DNA from: Ampelocalamus luodianensis | Taxonomy: Eukaryota; Streptophyta; Magnoliopsida; Poales; Poaceae | Direction of reading: 5' to 3' | Assembly: GCA_036346255.1 (NCBI GenBank) | Contig: CM070633.1 | Coordinates: 18,476,001-18,540,000 of the forward strand | DNA length: 64,000 bases | In this document: positions 33,771-45,492 of the stretch, one piece after another | Layout of the letters: each line of letters starts with the position of its first letter | Numbering within the stretch: position 1 is the first letter of the stretch | The notes under the pieces: generated by a model | What the model was told of the DNA's origin: nothing | Databases searched by the model: none | What the model saw: only the letters and a program-made list of their open reading frames with translations | Made by a program: the position numbers and the translations under genes

Positions 33771-36697
33771 TGTAACATCCCAATCTCAGACTTGTGTTTC
33801 AAATGTAAGAAAATGAGTAGAAATTAAATTTTTTTCTTACATCATGTATTTCCTGTATGTTCTAAACAATTCATGTACAAGAATTATGAAAATACAAAGT
33901 CACAAGTCTTTTGATCCAAAACCTTGTCTTCCAAAATCATTCATCTCAAATCTTGTCATCATACTATGGAAATAATCTTGTGATTCATCTCAAAAGTTCC
34001 TGTGATGGTATGTGACCCCTCTGAAAAATCTCACAATTTCTAGAAATTGTTTGAATATTTTTAGAAGGCAGTCAAACCTGTTTGACTTTTAGTCAAACCT
34101 TACACGAGAGCCATACAGAATTTTTGGAGAATAATGCCCTATATAAAAACCTTTGAAACTTTTACACAAGGTTAATCTATGAGTTAGCAAGCTCCAGTAA
34201 AAATTTCAGAAATTTTGGAGTTGTTTTGCTATCTCAAATAAATCCTCAAATGCCCAGCTCAGTTTAAAAACCAAAACCTTATTTCACTGTTCATTGGGTG
34301 CGGGTCAAACTCGGACTCGAGCCACTTGACTTGGTCTAGTCAACTAACTGCACCAGGACTTCTTTCTAGCGCGCTTTCAATCTTAGCCGTTGGATCCTTA
34401 TCGATCGGCCCACGTTCGCAAGAACATTCGGACGTCCGAATGCAATCTCTCATCGTGGCTGTTCATTTCCGATCCAAGGGTTCGCGATCCTCACTGTTAA
34501 TTTAAACCTCGGGAGCCTTGGGCGAATCTGAGCCGTTGGATTAAAATCCAACGCTCGCAATCTCTTCCGTTGTGTTTTAAACCTGAGAAGCGTGGCGCGA
34601 TATCAGCCGCCCGATCAAAATCCAAGGGCTCAAAATCGCCCGAGCTTTTTATCTAGTCATCTTCAACCTCCAGCCGTACATGAACAGAGAGAGGCATGGC
34701 CTTGTCAACTCGTGCTCCCCGTCAGCCACTCCTAGTCGACATTTAGGGATGGTAGGGCACTTTCGGCCACGATCTCACCCTACCCCTACAACCCCGTCAC
34801 TTCTTCTTTTCGGTCCGCATGTTGTGCCCTAAGGCAATGTCACCCGAGATGCTTCTTTTGGCAAACCCTAGCTTTCCAAACGATATAAAGGTCCCAAAAC
34901 CTCTTCCTAGTGTTCTTTTACACCATCCAAAGCTCTTTCTTCATTGTTGGAGCTTAATACACCAAAGACACCAAATCACCATTGTTGACCCGTGGAGCTC
35001 CATTGTGGATCATGAAGCTCCAGTGGTTCATCTTCAAATATTCTTGTACCCTTTTCAACCCCTTATTACCCTAATCATTTCCCCTTACTCAATTTTTGGG
35101 TTTCATTTTCAGGATTTGACAAATTTGGGGTTTGTTCAAATTCGGCCGAAACCATCCCCTTTCTTCCTCAGCTCTGGTGAGTGCTCCATTTCTCAATTAT
35201 TTGCTCATGAAGCTTCTATGGGCTTTATTGTAGCTATTATGACCACCCAGTGGTGTTCATTTTACTCAGGTTATTATTTTCATATCATTTCTTCAACTCC
35301 GGTGGGTTCATTTTCTATCAAACCTTCTCTGGCCTTCTTTGAAGCTCATCTCGGTCAAGGTAGCTTCTAATTAGTCCCTAGATGCTTGGCACATGCTTCT
35401 CTAGACTGTTGCGAAGCTTTTCTTGCATTTTCGCCGTTAGCCGAGTTGGTCACCATCGCTATTTTCCAGCTAGTGGGCCTTTGCCGCCGGCGAGGTTGCC
35501 ACCATCGGGATCACAAGGCTATTGTGAACCCATTTTAGTCTTTGGGTTGCGCCGCCGTGGCCGGAGCCGCCGGCGGTGAGCCATTCTTTTCGCTCGGGCA
35601 TTTGCCGGACGAAACTCCCTCTGTGCCGTTGTTGTTAAGGCACAATTAATGATCTAATTATTGTTAATCATTAGAGATGATTAGTATGTCTTAATCTGGT
35701 TCGCTGTGTCACTGTCAGGTGGGCCTGTAGGCCTTAAACCACAGTGACTGAGTCATTAGGACTAAAATCTGGGCTCATTAATGCTAATCATTGTTAGCAT
35801 TCACTGTGTCCTAAGCCGGCAAAGTATGTCACTGCCAGGTGGGCCCCCAACCTCTTAAATCCACCTCTGTACAAAATCTTTAGGACACATTAATTGCTAA
35901 TCATCGCTAATCAGTGGCTTTGCAATTAAATCGCTGTCCTAATTGATTCCTTATCTCATTGTCATGTGGGCTCTCTCATTAAACCCCTCCCGGCGCAGTT
36001 AATCTCACGTGGGCGTGTGCGTTGCGCTTTGCTAATCTTGGACCGTCGATCTTGCGATCAACGGCCCAGATCTGGAGTGCATTCGGACTGTCCGGTTCCC
36101 TTATCATTCTGGATCGTCCATCTCACGATCTGCACTGAGATCGTGAGTGCATTCGGACTCCCCGAAGGGAGGTGCGCTCCGAGCCGTTCATCTTTAGATC
36201 TGCGGCTGTGGATGGCCGAGGCAACCGCACCGTCCGAATGTTTCCTTTCTCGTAGGCCGTTGGATCTTGATCCAACAGTGGGTTCCTTTTTGGAATTGTG
36301 CGCGTGCGCTATTCCCGGCGCACGTGGGCCGTAGGATTTTAGATCAAAGGCCCATGAGCGTCCACGTCATTTTATTCCTGTTAAGTTTGATTTCATTTCT
36401 GTAAGCATTTATTTGTCAACTAAAAATTGTAGTTAAACTTTAAAAACTCATATCTAATTCTTGTTAATTTCTTTTTAGGTGATTCCAACTGTAATAAAAG
36501 CATTTGCCACTAACGTTTAATATGAAAATGCATTTAGGCATATTTCCGTAGCAGAAAATTGTGTCACTAAAATAACTTGATTTCTGCCATGTTGGATATT
36601 CCAGAAATAGAAATAAAACTTGAAAAATGCATATCTTTTCCTGTGTAATTCCAATTTGTGCAAAATTAATTTTGTTAAATTCCTCTATTATCATATT
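33771..36697 (+). mobile_element. Element F LTR, first segment (family 2)
   Basis: Begins TGTAACATCCC like solo LTR I at 47238 and continues into 39187-40841 after the G insertion. It contains palindromic CCGTTGGATC-type units (34380-34640 and 36040-36345), a TATA-like site and repeated CATATCTAAT/CATATCTTTT boxes at 36449 and 36630. A 183-codon frame at 34819-35370 has no domain and no counterpart in I, so I do not call it a gene. Confidence 0.82.
34884..34890 (+). promoter_or_regulatory. Putative TATA box in the F LTR
   Basis: TATAAAG about 20 bp after AACCCTAGCTT. Solo LTR I has TATAAGT at 48331 after the same AACCCTAGCTT string. Conserved context at the same LTR position suggests the U3 promoter of family 2; the start site is not visible from sequence. 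Confidence 0.5.
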
Positions 36698-38019
36698 TGT
36701 AATATCCCGAAAGTGAGTTAAGATTTGAATCGAGGAAGATTAATTTTATTTCGGGAGAGATCGATTATTCGGGGAAGGATCAAACAGAACGTCGGGAGGG
36801 ACTAATTGGAAGGATGTCAGTGCTGCATTTTTAGAGGGGGGAAAGAGCAATTTTTGCGGCAACTTGGGCCTGGGCCATGGCCCATGAGGGTGGCCGGCCA
36901 AGGGGGGGGGCTTCCCTCCCCCAAACCCTAGCCGACTCCCCCTCCCCTCCCCCTTTCCTCCCCCCACTTCCAACCGGCCGCCACCCCCTCTCCATCTCTC
37001 CACCTCCCCTCCACCCTCCCTTGCGCCCCTCTCCATCTCCCCACCACCTCCATTGCTGCTGGCCAAGGAGGAGAAGGAGCTCCATTGCAGCCGGCCAAGG
37101 AGGAAGAAGAAGGAGAAAAGAAGAGAAGGAGGAAGAAGGAGAGGGAGAAGGGAAGGGAAGAAGAGGGAGAAGAAGGGATCCGCAGCGGAAGTGTGGTGGT
37201 CTTCATCGCTGTGTGCTCTCTTCGTTTCGGCAAGGGTAACCCGTGGTTCTTTGCTTTAGGTCAATTTCTAGTTGTCTAATTTTCGGATGTCAGTTCGTCG
37301 ATATTCTGCAGCAGTGAAGTTTGTCGGTTTTGATTAGGTTAGGAGCAGATTTGGGTCTGGGTGTCTCCTAGAAAGTTGTAGCTATCGTAGTTACCTTTCA
37401 TTGCCGACAAGAATCAAGTCATTCGGACTTCGGTAGCCAAAGTTATGAATTTATTAGTATTTCTGTGTTTCTGGAGAGAAGCAGAATTGCTAGTGTTGGT
37501 TAACCTGATAGAAGCGCATATTTAGAGGGGTTTACAGAGGGTCTCACCATAACGAAAAATGAGGCTAATCCTCTTAGCTTTCAGGAAAGCTAAAGATCAC
37601 TGAATTCGGACGAACGTAGAGAAAGTTATGATAGTTTCTTTGTCGCTGTCCAGAAACCCAATGTGAAATATTTGCTCTCATTAAATAGATTGGTAGGTCT
37701 GGTAGATGGCCGAATCAGAGGGTCTCCCCAACTAAGTTTATTTAGACATTTTAATTACCTTTTCAGATTGTCCAAGATCATCCTATTTGGACTCCTGAGC
37801 AGAAAGGTATGAATTTTTGAAGTCTACTGTCCGCAGTGAACGATCGCTAGAAATTAGAAAAGCTAGACGTGATAAGAAGTTTAGCGATTTCGATTGTAAT
37901 GTGATGTATGATTTTGGTCCAGTATGCTATTCTTAGTTTGGGGTTATCTTCTGGTCCAGGTGGCAGCGAGATCCCAAGGGCAGCACCCACTTCGCGTCCG
38001 CCGTTCTCGCGCGGTTGAG

Positions 38020-38821
38020 GCAAGTATTCGGGTTTATGTGTAGTATTGGTTGCATGTCATGATTGAGTACTCTGTTTGAGTGAATATTTATGACTGTTGA
38101 TAGAGGATGCTAATACTTTGATGCGTGATAACCATGCCAGATTAATAGTGTGATAAGTATGAGTAAAGATGGTGAATACTAGAGAAATGATTAATTGATA
38201 TTCATGAGTGATTGTTCAAGTTTGCTAGTATTATGATTAAATGTGCTATTCATGGGTGCTAGAATGTTATGAATATCAATGTTGTGGAATGCTAGAAGTA
38301 TGAATAAGTTTATTCATGTATGATGTTGTTGTTGTTGCTTACATGTTAATGAGAATATGTTGAATTCCTGCATATGAAGAATGTTATCATGGTGCATATG
38401 CATGTTGAGAGCATACAGTGCTTTGGTCACGTAGTGACCAAGCACATCTGATTGAGTCCCGTCATGAAGATGACGGGCTTGAGGTCCCCACATTCGTGGA
38501 ATGTGGGCTATGAAATAAAGAGGTCCCCATCATTAAGTGATGGGCAAAGGTCCCTATACCTGTGGTGTATAGGCTCTTGGTCCCTGTGCCAGAGGGCACA
38601 GGCAAGGGTATACAGCGACGGTTGTATACCCCGCATTACCGGTAAAATGCGAAAAGGGATAAAGTTCAAAAGAGCATTGCATAGTTTGCATAGCATGAGA
38701 TATTTGGCTATGATTAGTGTAATGAGATTGTGGTTTACAGATGCTATGTTTGTGTTCCTGTTTATAGCCTTGTTGATACTTGCTGAGTCTTTGGGCTCAC
38801 TCTTGCTTTAATGTGTTTTAG
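38020..38821 (+). other. Predicted GC-AG intron-like segment, solo LTR G
   Basis: Boundaries GTTGAG|GCAAGTATT and GTGTTTTAG|GTACC, 802 bp. GCAAGTAT pairs perfectly with ATACTTGC at 38777-38784; in D the matching pair is GCAAGTAC with GTACTTGC, a compensatory change. Stem-loop array 38418-38651 lies inside. Confidence 0.45.
38418..38651 (+). repeat. Stem-loop array, solo LTR G (eight hairpins)
   Basis: 38418-38445 (12-bp arm GTGACCAAGCAC, one bulge), 38458-38477 (CCCGTCAT/ATGACGGG), 38487-38507 (CCCACATTC/GAATGTGGG), 38526-38544 (CCCATCA/TGATGGG), 38553-38573 (CCTATAC/GTATAGG), 38583-38602 (CCTGTGCC/GGCACAGG), 38606-38631 (GGGTATAC/GTATACCC around CGACGG), 38632-38651 (CGCATT/AATGCG around ACCGGT). 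Most hairpins follow a GGTCC-type spacer. Confidence 0.93.
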
Positions 38822-39186
38822 GTACCAATGGCAGGAATGACATGCATGGGAGGGAATAGATGATGGATGCACTCACTACCTCACACTCTTAAGGCGTTCA
38901 CCACTTAGCTTCAATTTTAGAAATAAAATGGCGATGATTATCACTCATAGATCGTTTGGTTTGAGTAACTGTTTAATTGTGATAATGAGATTGCCAGGTC
39001 TTGGTATGTTCAATTGATTATTATGATTGATCATGAGATTTTGGTTAAATGCTATGTTTTATCTTTGAACTCTCAGTATAGCTGATTAAACAAACGAGAC
39101 TCTGTCGAAAAATTTGTAGTTTGTACTAGATTAGTTTACTTCCAGTAGCATTCCAGGTCCTTCGAGAGCTGGGGTGTTACAATATT

Positions 39187-40193
39187 TTAATTTGGAATAG
39201 GTTTTGAGCATAGTTATGTTTCTGTAAAATGACATGCACTAAGTTTACAACTTAGAAAAATCATAAGTAAATCATTATAACTCCAAATTTAGTAAACTCA
39301 ACTTTGCTAACCTTATGATGTCATAATCTACCTGCTGTAAAAATTTCAGGACTTAGATCATTCTAGAAATTTTCGCCATGAACAGTACCAATAATTAATT
39401 TAGTGGATTAATAGGCTCAGAAAGTGCATTTTAGCTATAACTTTTGCATACTAAATCCAAATTGCATTATTCTTGTTCCTAAAATTATCTTAAATCATAT
39501 TCTTGCTGCTGTATAAATTTCATTGGGTTTTTGATGTCTTTTGCTGTTGGAGTTATTTGGTGTTCTTCGTTCTTATTTGTTTGTCGCCTCATCGCGTTAG
39601 GTTCCGAAGATATTATTAATATTGATTCTGAGCCACAGCCATCAGATTCTGCACTTCAGCAAGGCAAGAAGATGTAGCATCATTTGATCATATTGTTCCT
39701 ACTATTTTCAAATTCTAATATATTGATTGCAAATTCTATGTATGCATTGCTATGTTGTTTTAACCATTGTCGATAGTTGACCCAGTAGATGCATTATCAG
39801 TAGGCAAATGTTCATCCTCTACTACTGAGCCTAGCTTTATCTTGCTGTGATTTTGGGTTCGTTGGATGAACCATTGTCACTTAGTAGTTTACGAGTTTGT
39901 TGCTTAGCCATGCTTAGCTATCGGTAGAAATGGGTGGTTATCGACTTGTCGATAACCTTGATCACACAAACTTATTATGATTTCTATATTTCAGCACTGT
40001 GCTATGTTCAAATTGCTAAACTAAAACTGAAAATAAAAACAATTTGGACTTGGGCACAATGGTATAATGGTGTGATTGTTGGGTGTGACTGGAATGGTGC
40101 CCTAGTCATTTAAGGACCGAGTTACTTGCGCCACCCTTCTGAGCATTCTTGCGTGCTAACCACACTAGAGGGTATGGGACCTCTCTTGACTTA
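39187..40193 (+). mobile_element. Element F LTR, second segment
   Basis: Continues the F LTR after G and its duplication. It aligns with I 50090-51050: the region with ATAACT-type boxes, then a Gln-rich short frame (39602-39676), then the CTTGGGCACAATGG and GGACCGAGTTACTTG landmarks. It ends at the TTA used by the MITE. Confidence 0.82.
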
Positions 40194-40742
40194 GGCCCTC
40201 TTTGTTTAGGCTTAGGCTTTTTGGCTTATAGCTTAAAGCCAGCTTTTTGGCTTAAGTGGCTTATAAGCCCCCTAGCTTTTAAGCCAACCGAGGGTGTTTG
40301 GTAATCTGGCTTTTTATGGACTGATTGACTTTTTTTTGTTCGAAATGTCTAAAATATCCTTGATCATGTCTTGATAATACCAGACATATTTTTGCAACCA
40401 ACAATACCAAATTATGATATCAAAGTTCGAGGACGTCGATTCAGAGACCAAATTCACACATCACAGTTCATCATATTTTTGTTGGGGAAGGATTCAATGG
40501 AAAAAAAAGGAAACGATTTGTATTTATATACGATGACAATTTGAGGGTAATATTAACGAAGTTTGGTGGCAAACATATATTATATTCCGTAAAAGCCAAA
40601 AAAAGCACCTCTCCCCTGGCTTATGGCTTTTAGGCTTAAATTGGCTTAAACTTATTATAAGCCAAACAAAAAAGCACCCCCTTTGTTTAGGCTTAGGCTT
40701 TTTTGCTTTTAAGTCAGACAAAAAGCCTAAACAAAGAGGGCC
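40194..40742 (+). mobile_element. Tourist-like MITE with duplicated terminal repeat
   Basis: 549 bp flanked by TTA at 40191-40193 and 40743-40745. Outer ends are GGCCCTCTTTGTTTAGGC and its inverse at 40725-40742. A TTA duplication and short GC-rich termini fit PIF/Harbinger-derived Tourist MITEs. There is no transposase frame. Oddly, CTTTGTTTAGGCTTAGGC (left-end sequence) recurs in the same orientation at 40681-40698, so the last 65 bp can fold on themselves. Confidence 0.82.
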
Positions 40743-40745
40743 TTA

Positions 40746-40841
40746 GTACTTTGGCGTGTGTTAGCTACGAGTCGCAGGTGGGCGTGCGTGTGTTGGCTTG
40801 TGGTAAAATGAGGTGATTGTGTATGGGAGCATTGTAGTTGT
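40746..40841 (+). mobile_element. Element F LTR, third segment
   Basis: About 96 bp collinear with 43978-44040 of H and 51036-51118 of I, ending where H inserted. GTTGT at 40837-40841 is the expected left target duplication of H. The last 1 kb or so of the F LTR is missing, because the far side of H was lost. Confidence 0.75.
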
Positions 40842-43800
40842 TGTAACAGCCCTAAGTTAGGGTTTGTATTTCAAATGTAAAATTATGAGGAGAAATAAAA
40901 ACTTTTGATGCCTCATTAAAACATTTGGAAGTTTTCTGAATTTTCCCTAAACAATTTCCATTTTCTAAGATTTAATTCTTGTGAATGGAAATTGTTGCCA
41001 ACAAATTCTTAGCCTTAAAACTTGTGAGCATCCTCTGTAAATATTTTTCCTGTCATCTTGACCATCTTAGCTACCTCCCTAAAAATTTTCACAATTTTTA
41101 GATTTTGTTTGCTATTTCAAATGGCCAAGTCAAACCAGATTAGCAATCTGGTCAAACCTCTGGACAGCAGCTTATGAATTTTATTGGGAGAAATCTATTG
41201 CATGAAAATTCCTGGAAAAATTACACAAGGTTGTCCTCTGTCCCAGTAAGCTCCCATAAAAATTTTAGAATTGTTGGAGCTCGGGAGCTATCTCTAACAA
41301 TTCCCCAAACCTGCTCAGCCTTTTGAATTCAAAATCTGGAATCACTGATCCTCGGGCTCGGACTCAACCCTGGCTCGAGTCCGACCCCGCCACTCGGCTC
41401 GATCGCGCCAACTGGACCGCATCGGCCGAATCCAATCGTTCGTGACCGTCCGATGTGCATCGCACGGCCCACGTTCGCGCATGCAAACGACCTGTCCGAA
41501 TGCATACACAGATCTCAGCCGTCCATTTTCAATCGAACGGTCGGCATAGTCTTGGTCGAGTCAAACCACCTAATCGTACCACGCCAGACTCCGGCTCGCG
41601 CCGCTTCGCTGCTATCACTGACGAGTGGGCCCTACCTATCAGGTCCGCCCTCGTCTTCTCCGCGGCTCACCGGAGCTCACGGCCGCTCGCGCATGTGTGC
41701 CACGACGCTCGTCGCTGCCACGTCGTGGACGCGTGTCCCCCTCCGGAGAGTCGCCAGGAGTCCATCTACCCCCTGAGGTCATCCATTCTCCCTCGCATTC
41801 ATTCTCGCGACTTCTCTGTCCATCTTTTAGCTTCGGCCGGAGAAAAACCCGAGCGCAGCGCCACCGCCTCGTTGCCGCTCGTGCTTCCGCAACTCCACCT
41901 TCGACTTCCTTGATCATCACCGCCTTCATTTTGCCCATCCTGGATCCTTGTCGTCCAGTGAATCGCCAGGAGCGGTATCGTCGTCTCCGCTTCCGGTGAT
42001 CTCGGCCCCGTAGTCGTTTTGGCGATCTAGTGAGTCTCTAGCCTCAGCTTCTGATCCCATAGGATCGTATTGGTCCTCTGAGTCTAACAGTAGGTTCTAT
42101 TTCATCGTTGGTGCATCGTTGAGGGCGTGCGATCAATTCTTCTCCAAGCCCGGTATTCCGCCGCCGTGGCAATTCCGGCCGCCTTGGTCCCTCTCCGTCG
42201 GCGTTATCTTGTGCTTGTTGATCCTGGTGTCGAGGAGAAGCTAAAGCGCACCTTCCGGAGTCTTCTAGAAGCTTATAGCGTCCTCTCCGCGGAAGCCGCA
42301 CCTTCTTCTCTGCCTCCGTTCGCCGCCAGCTCGCCGCCGACATCCTCGAGGTTCCGTATCGTCGTCATCAAGTTCGCAAGCTCTCAGCGGACCTGTAGGT
42401 ATAACCCTTTTGCCCTGAGACCCTCGGGTTAGCTAGATCAGTTGCGCGGCCGCGCCGTCGTCCCCGTGCGCGCCGGTGAACCGCCGGTGGCAATTAGTGT
42501 AGCGCTAATCTTTGTTTAGATGTGTCGCTGACTTGTGGGCCCTCTCGGGGTAATCGCGTTTAGGAAATCTTAATCCAGCCGTTATGTTATACTCTGAGTC
42601 GCTGCCATGCGGTCCCAGGTTGTCAGTTAAGGATTGTGTAACTTCGTTAATACGTTTCCTTTGTTAGAAAGCGTATTTCTCTGTGCATGTATGTTAGGAT
42701 TACGTTTTTGCTAAGCCGAAGACGTATTCTTAGAATACGCCTTCGACGTCACCATCGTGATTGGTGTCTCCGGCCTTCATGTGAGCCCATTGTCGATGGT
42801 CGTGGCTAGCTCGCTATCGGTAGGAAAAGGATTAAATGTTTTAGTTTATCTGAAATAGATTTATGGTGCACTATTAATTCATTTAAACTTAGAAAATGCA
42901 TAACTAATTCAATTTTTCTCCAAATCGCATGAAACCGGTTCTGTTGTTTTTCATTTTAAATGTATTATTTACTAAAATTGTTTTCACCCATGTCTCTATT
43001 AGCTAAAATATGGTTATTGCTTAAATGGTGTATTATGTATTTTCCAAATTAGAAAATTCATATCTATCTCAATTTTTGTCCAAATCCAGTAAATCCAATT
43101 TTGTAAATTTTCATTTTTAGTGTACTAGTTATCAGTATAGGTGTTAGATGTGTCTCTGTTCTTAAATTTTGTTAAATAATTTATTGATGCTTTTTGTGTG
43201 TATTTAACTTACAAAATTCCTAGAAAATTCATAACAAATTAAAATGAGTTGTTCTTTGTTTCTAAAATTTGTGTTAAACCATGCTCTAGCTGCTGTGTGA
43301 ATTTTGTGCTCATTAGATGGTTTTGAATGTTTGAGTTTTGTTGGTGTTATTGGTTCTTATTCGTTGCTTTTGCTCGATCGATAGATTGCGACGGTTCTGG
43401 TTTTATCGAGAGTGATCCTCTGCAACAGGTTGAGCCTATTGAGCAGCAGCAGCCAGGCAAGCAGTTTGATCGTGTTAATCCCAGTATTTTAAAGTCTAAT
43501 ATTTTGTTTCAACTGTATGTATGCATCGCTTAATTTGTGTTAAATTGAGTAGTTAATCCTTTAGATGCATAATCTGTAGATAAATAATTTTCCTCTACTA
43601 CCTGAGCCTAGGTTATTTGCTGTGATTGGAGTTCGCTGGATGGACTCTTGTCGCTAGTAGATTACGGTCGATTGCTTAGCCATGCTTAGTCATCGGTAGA
43701 ATTGGGCGATCATCGACTTAGTCGATGATCTTGATCACATAAAATAATTATTATTCCTTATGTTTTCAGCTTATGCTACGTTTAATTGCAAAACTAAAAC

Positions 43801-45052
43801 TGAAAACAAAAATGATTTAGACTTGGGCACAACGGTATGATTGGTGTGATCTGTTGGGTGTGACTGGAATGGTGCCCGAGTCAGTTAAGGACCGAGTTAC
43901 TTGCGCCACCGTACTGAGCATTTTGCGTGCTAACCACACTAGAGTATATGGGACCTCTCTTGACCTAGTACTTTGGCGTGTATTGGCTCCGGGTCGCAGG
44001 AGGTCGCAGGAGCGATGGTGTTGGGAGCATGGTAGTTGTCCGAAAAGCTTTACCCCGCAAAGGTAGTTGTCTTTTCGGCTTTACCATGTAAGCGTATGGA
44101 TTTCTATCCATACGAGCGGCTCGTAGTTAATACACAATATTGGAAAAAGTCTCGTAGGACTTAGCTGTGCCGGCATACCTTCGGAAGTGTGCTTTGGCTT
44201 AAAGGCGATGCAAGTGTGGGTACATTGGTACACCTGCAGGTTAAAACTATTCGAATAGCCTCGTCCTAGGTTATGGACACGCTCGGATACGCCCCCCAAA
44301 AACTAGACTACAACCTTTTAAATTAAAACTTGTTGGGTGGTACGAATCTGGGATTGGTGCTATTGTTGTGGTGACTATTGGGATAGTCACTTCTAGATTG
44401 TTTATCTTTACTCTTTTGTTATTATTATCCTTACTGTTATTTCAATTAAAAATGAATTGCAAACTTGCCTTCAAACTGTATTACATTATTGCAAATAAAT
44501 TTGGCTTTGTGCAAATGAAACATATGGCCCCACAGATAAGCCTGCATGTAGCATATGAATAGGACTGCTAGTTCACACGTCAGTCTTGCGAGTACAAAGA
44601 CAATCTTTGTACTCATCGGCTTTGCTTAATGTTTTTGTTGCAGAGGAAGAAGGTGAGCCCCAAGGGCCTCACTACGTGAGTTGTCTTTGCGACCGTGTTT
44701 GACGACTAGGCTTGGCGGTCGGTCGAGATGCCTTGTGGGTTGAAGGCACACCGATTGGCTTTGTTTGTAGCCATCTTATGGCACTTTGCTTCATTTATCT
44801 GTCTTGTGTATTTGTGTATCTTTTGGCCGGTCGGCCTTTGTCTGTAATAACTCTACTGTTGTTACTTTCTACTTAGCAGTGTAATATTTGGACTCTATGT
44901 TTGGAATGGAGTTGATGCATAATTTGGTGGTGAGGTATGTATACTGCTTTCTGGGAAGTATACATATCTCGAGACTCGGTTTATTTGATTTGTGATGCTA
45001 GGGCCAGGTGGTTGGTTAAGCATTACAAGCCAAATAAATTGGGGTCCTCACA
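40842..45052 (+). mobile_element. Element H 5' LTR (family 2)
   Basis: TGTAACAGCCC...GGGGTCCTCACA. First 1.8 kb duplicated at 54812-56647. Features: CATAACTAAT-type boxes at 42899, 43059 and 43230, a Gln-rich short frame (about 43385-43463), a perfect 9-bp hairpin 44093-44114, palindrome CTATTCGAATAG near 44250, an 11-bp perfect hairpin 44590-44614, and TTTTTGTTGCAG|AGGAAGAAG|GTGAGC (44630-44660), which resembles acceptor, micro-exon and donor. Two-strand open frames at 41450-42430 reflect high GC and look spurious. Confidence 0.88.
44590..44614 (+). repeat. Perfect 11-bp hairpin in the H LTR
   Basis: Arm GAGTACAAAGA, loop CAA, then the exact inverse. Solo LTR I has the same hairpin at 51651-51673 with G-C changed to A-T, so pairing is kept although the bases differ. 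Confidence 0.8.
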
Positions 45053-45056
45053 AAGT

Positions 45057-45069
45057 TGGTATCAGAGCC
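45057..45069 (+). other. Primer-binding site of H
   Basis: TGGTATCAGAGCC, four bases after the LTR end, complementary to the 3' end of initiator Met-tRNA. Confidence 0.9.
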
Positions 45070-45492
45070 ATTCTGACCGTAGTAACCCAGGCATAGTCGT
45101 CCTTAGGATATTTTGGAAAGGCTTATTTTCAAAGTATAAAAAGGGTTTATGAAAATCTAGACAGATTCTCAGATTTTACTCCTTACGTATCTTAGCTTTC
45201 TACTCTCATCTTACTCTAATTTGAGTTTTAAAACTTGGTTTCTCTCTTTTCTTTCAAAAGATAGTTACTTATCCGGTGGGATTAGTTTGGGAGAACCATG
45301 AGAGGTTAATCTAACTAAAACTTGTGGGAACATAAGGGTAAAATGTGTTGTAAGTCTGCTAAGTGTCTAAATTCTGTCAGATGGCTTTGTGACTTGAAGT
45401 TTTGCATTTATTTCGTGCTGTTTTAAAACTTTTTCGGTGATTTATCGAATTCTTGCTCTCAGTCTATCACTAACCTATCTTAGTGAAACAGG

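Larger units (their letters stand above)
36698..39181 (+). mobile_element. Solo LTR G (family 1) inserted in the F LTR
   Basis: 2484 bp from TGTAATATCCC to GGGGTGTTACA, flanked by ATATT at 36693-36697 and 39182-39186. No internal region or second LTR is present, so it arose by LTR-LTR recombination. It carries a GA-rich tract (37060-37180), module boxes at 37438, 37621 and 37802 (spacing 183 and 181 bp), the intron-like segment and the clearest stem-loop array in the window. Confidence 0.93.

Noticed and set aside
34819..35370. 183-codon open frame in the F LTR
   Set aside because: No recognisable domain, low complexity, and the matching part of solo LTR I does not keep the frame.
41450..42432. 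Open frames in the H LTR, duplicated at 55423-56392
   Set aside because: Present in both LTRs only because the LTRs are near copies; frames on both strands and no domain.
45437..45492. Upstream in-frame start for gag
   Set aside because: The residues before the PPPPT-MAEVLAQ region do not look like gag; ATG at 45493 followed by a frameshift explains the sequence better.
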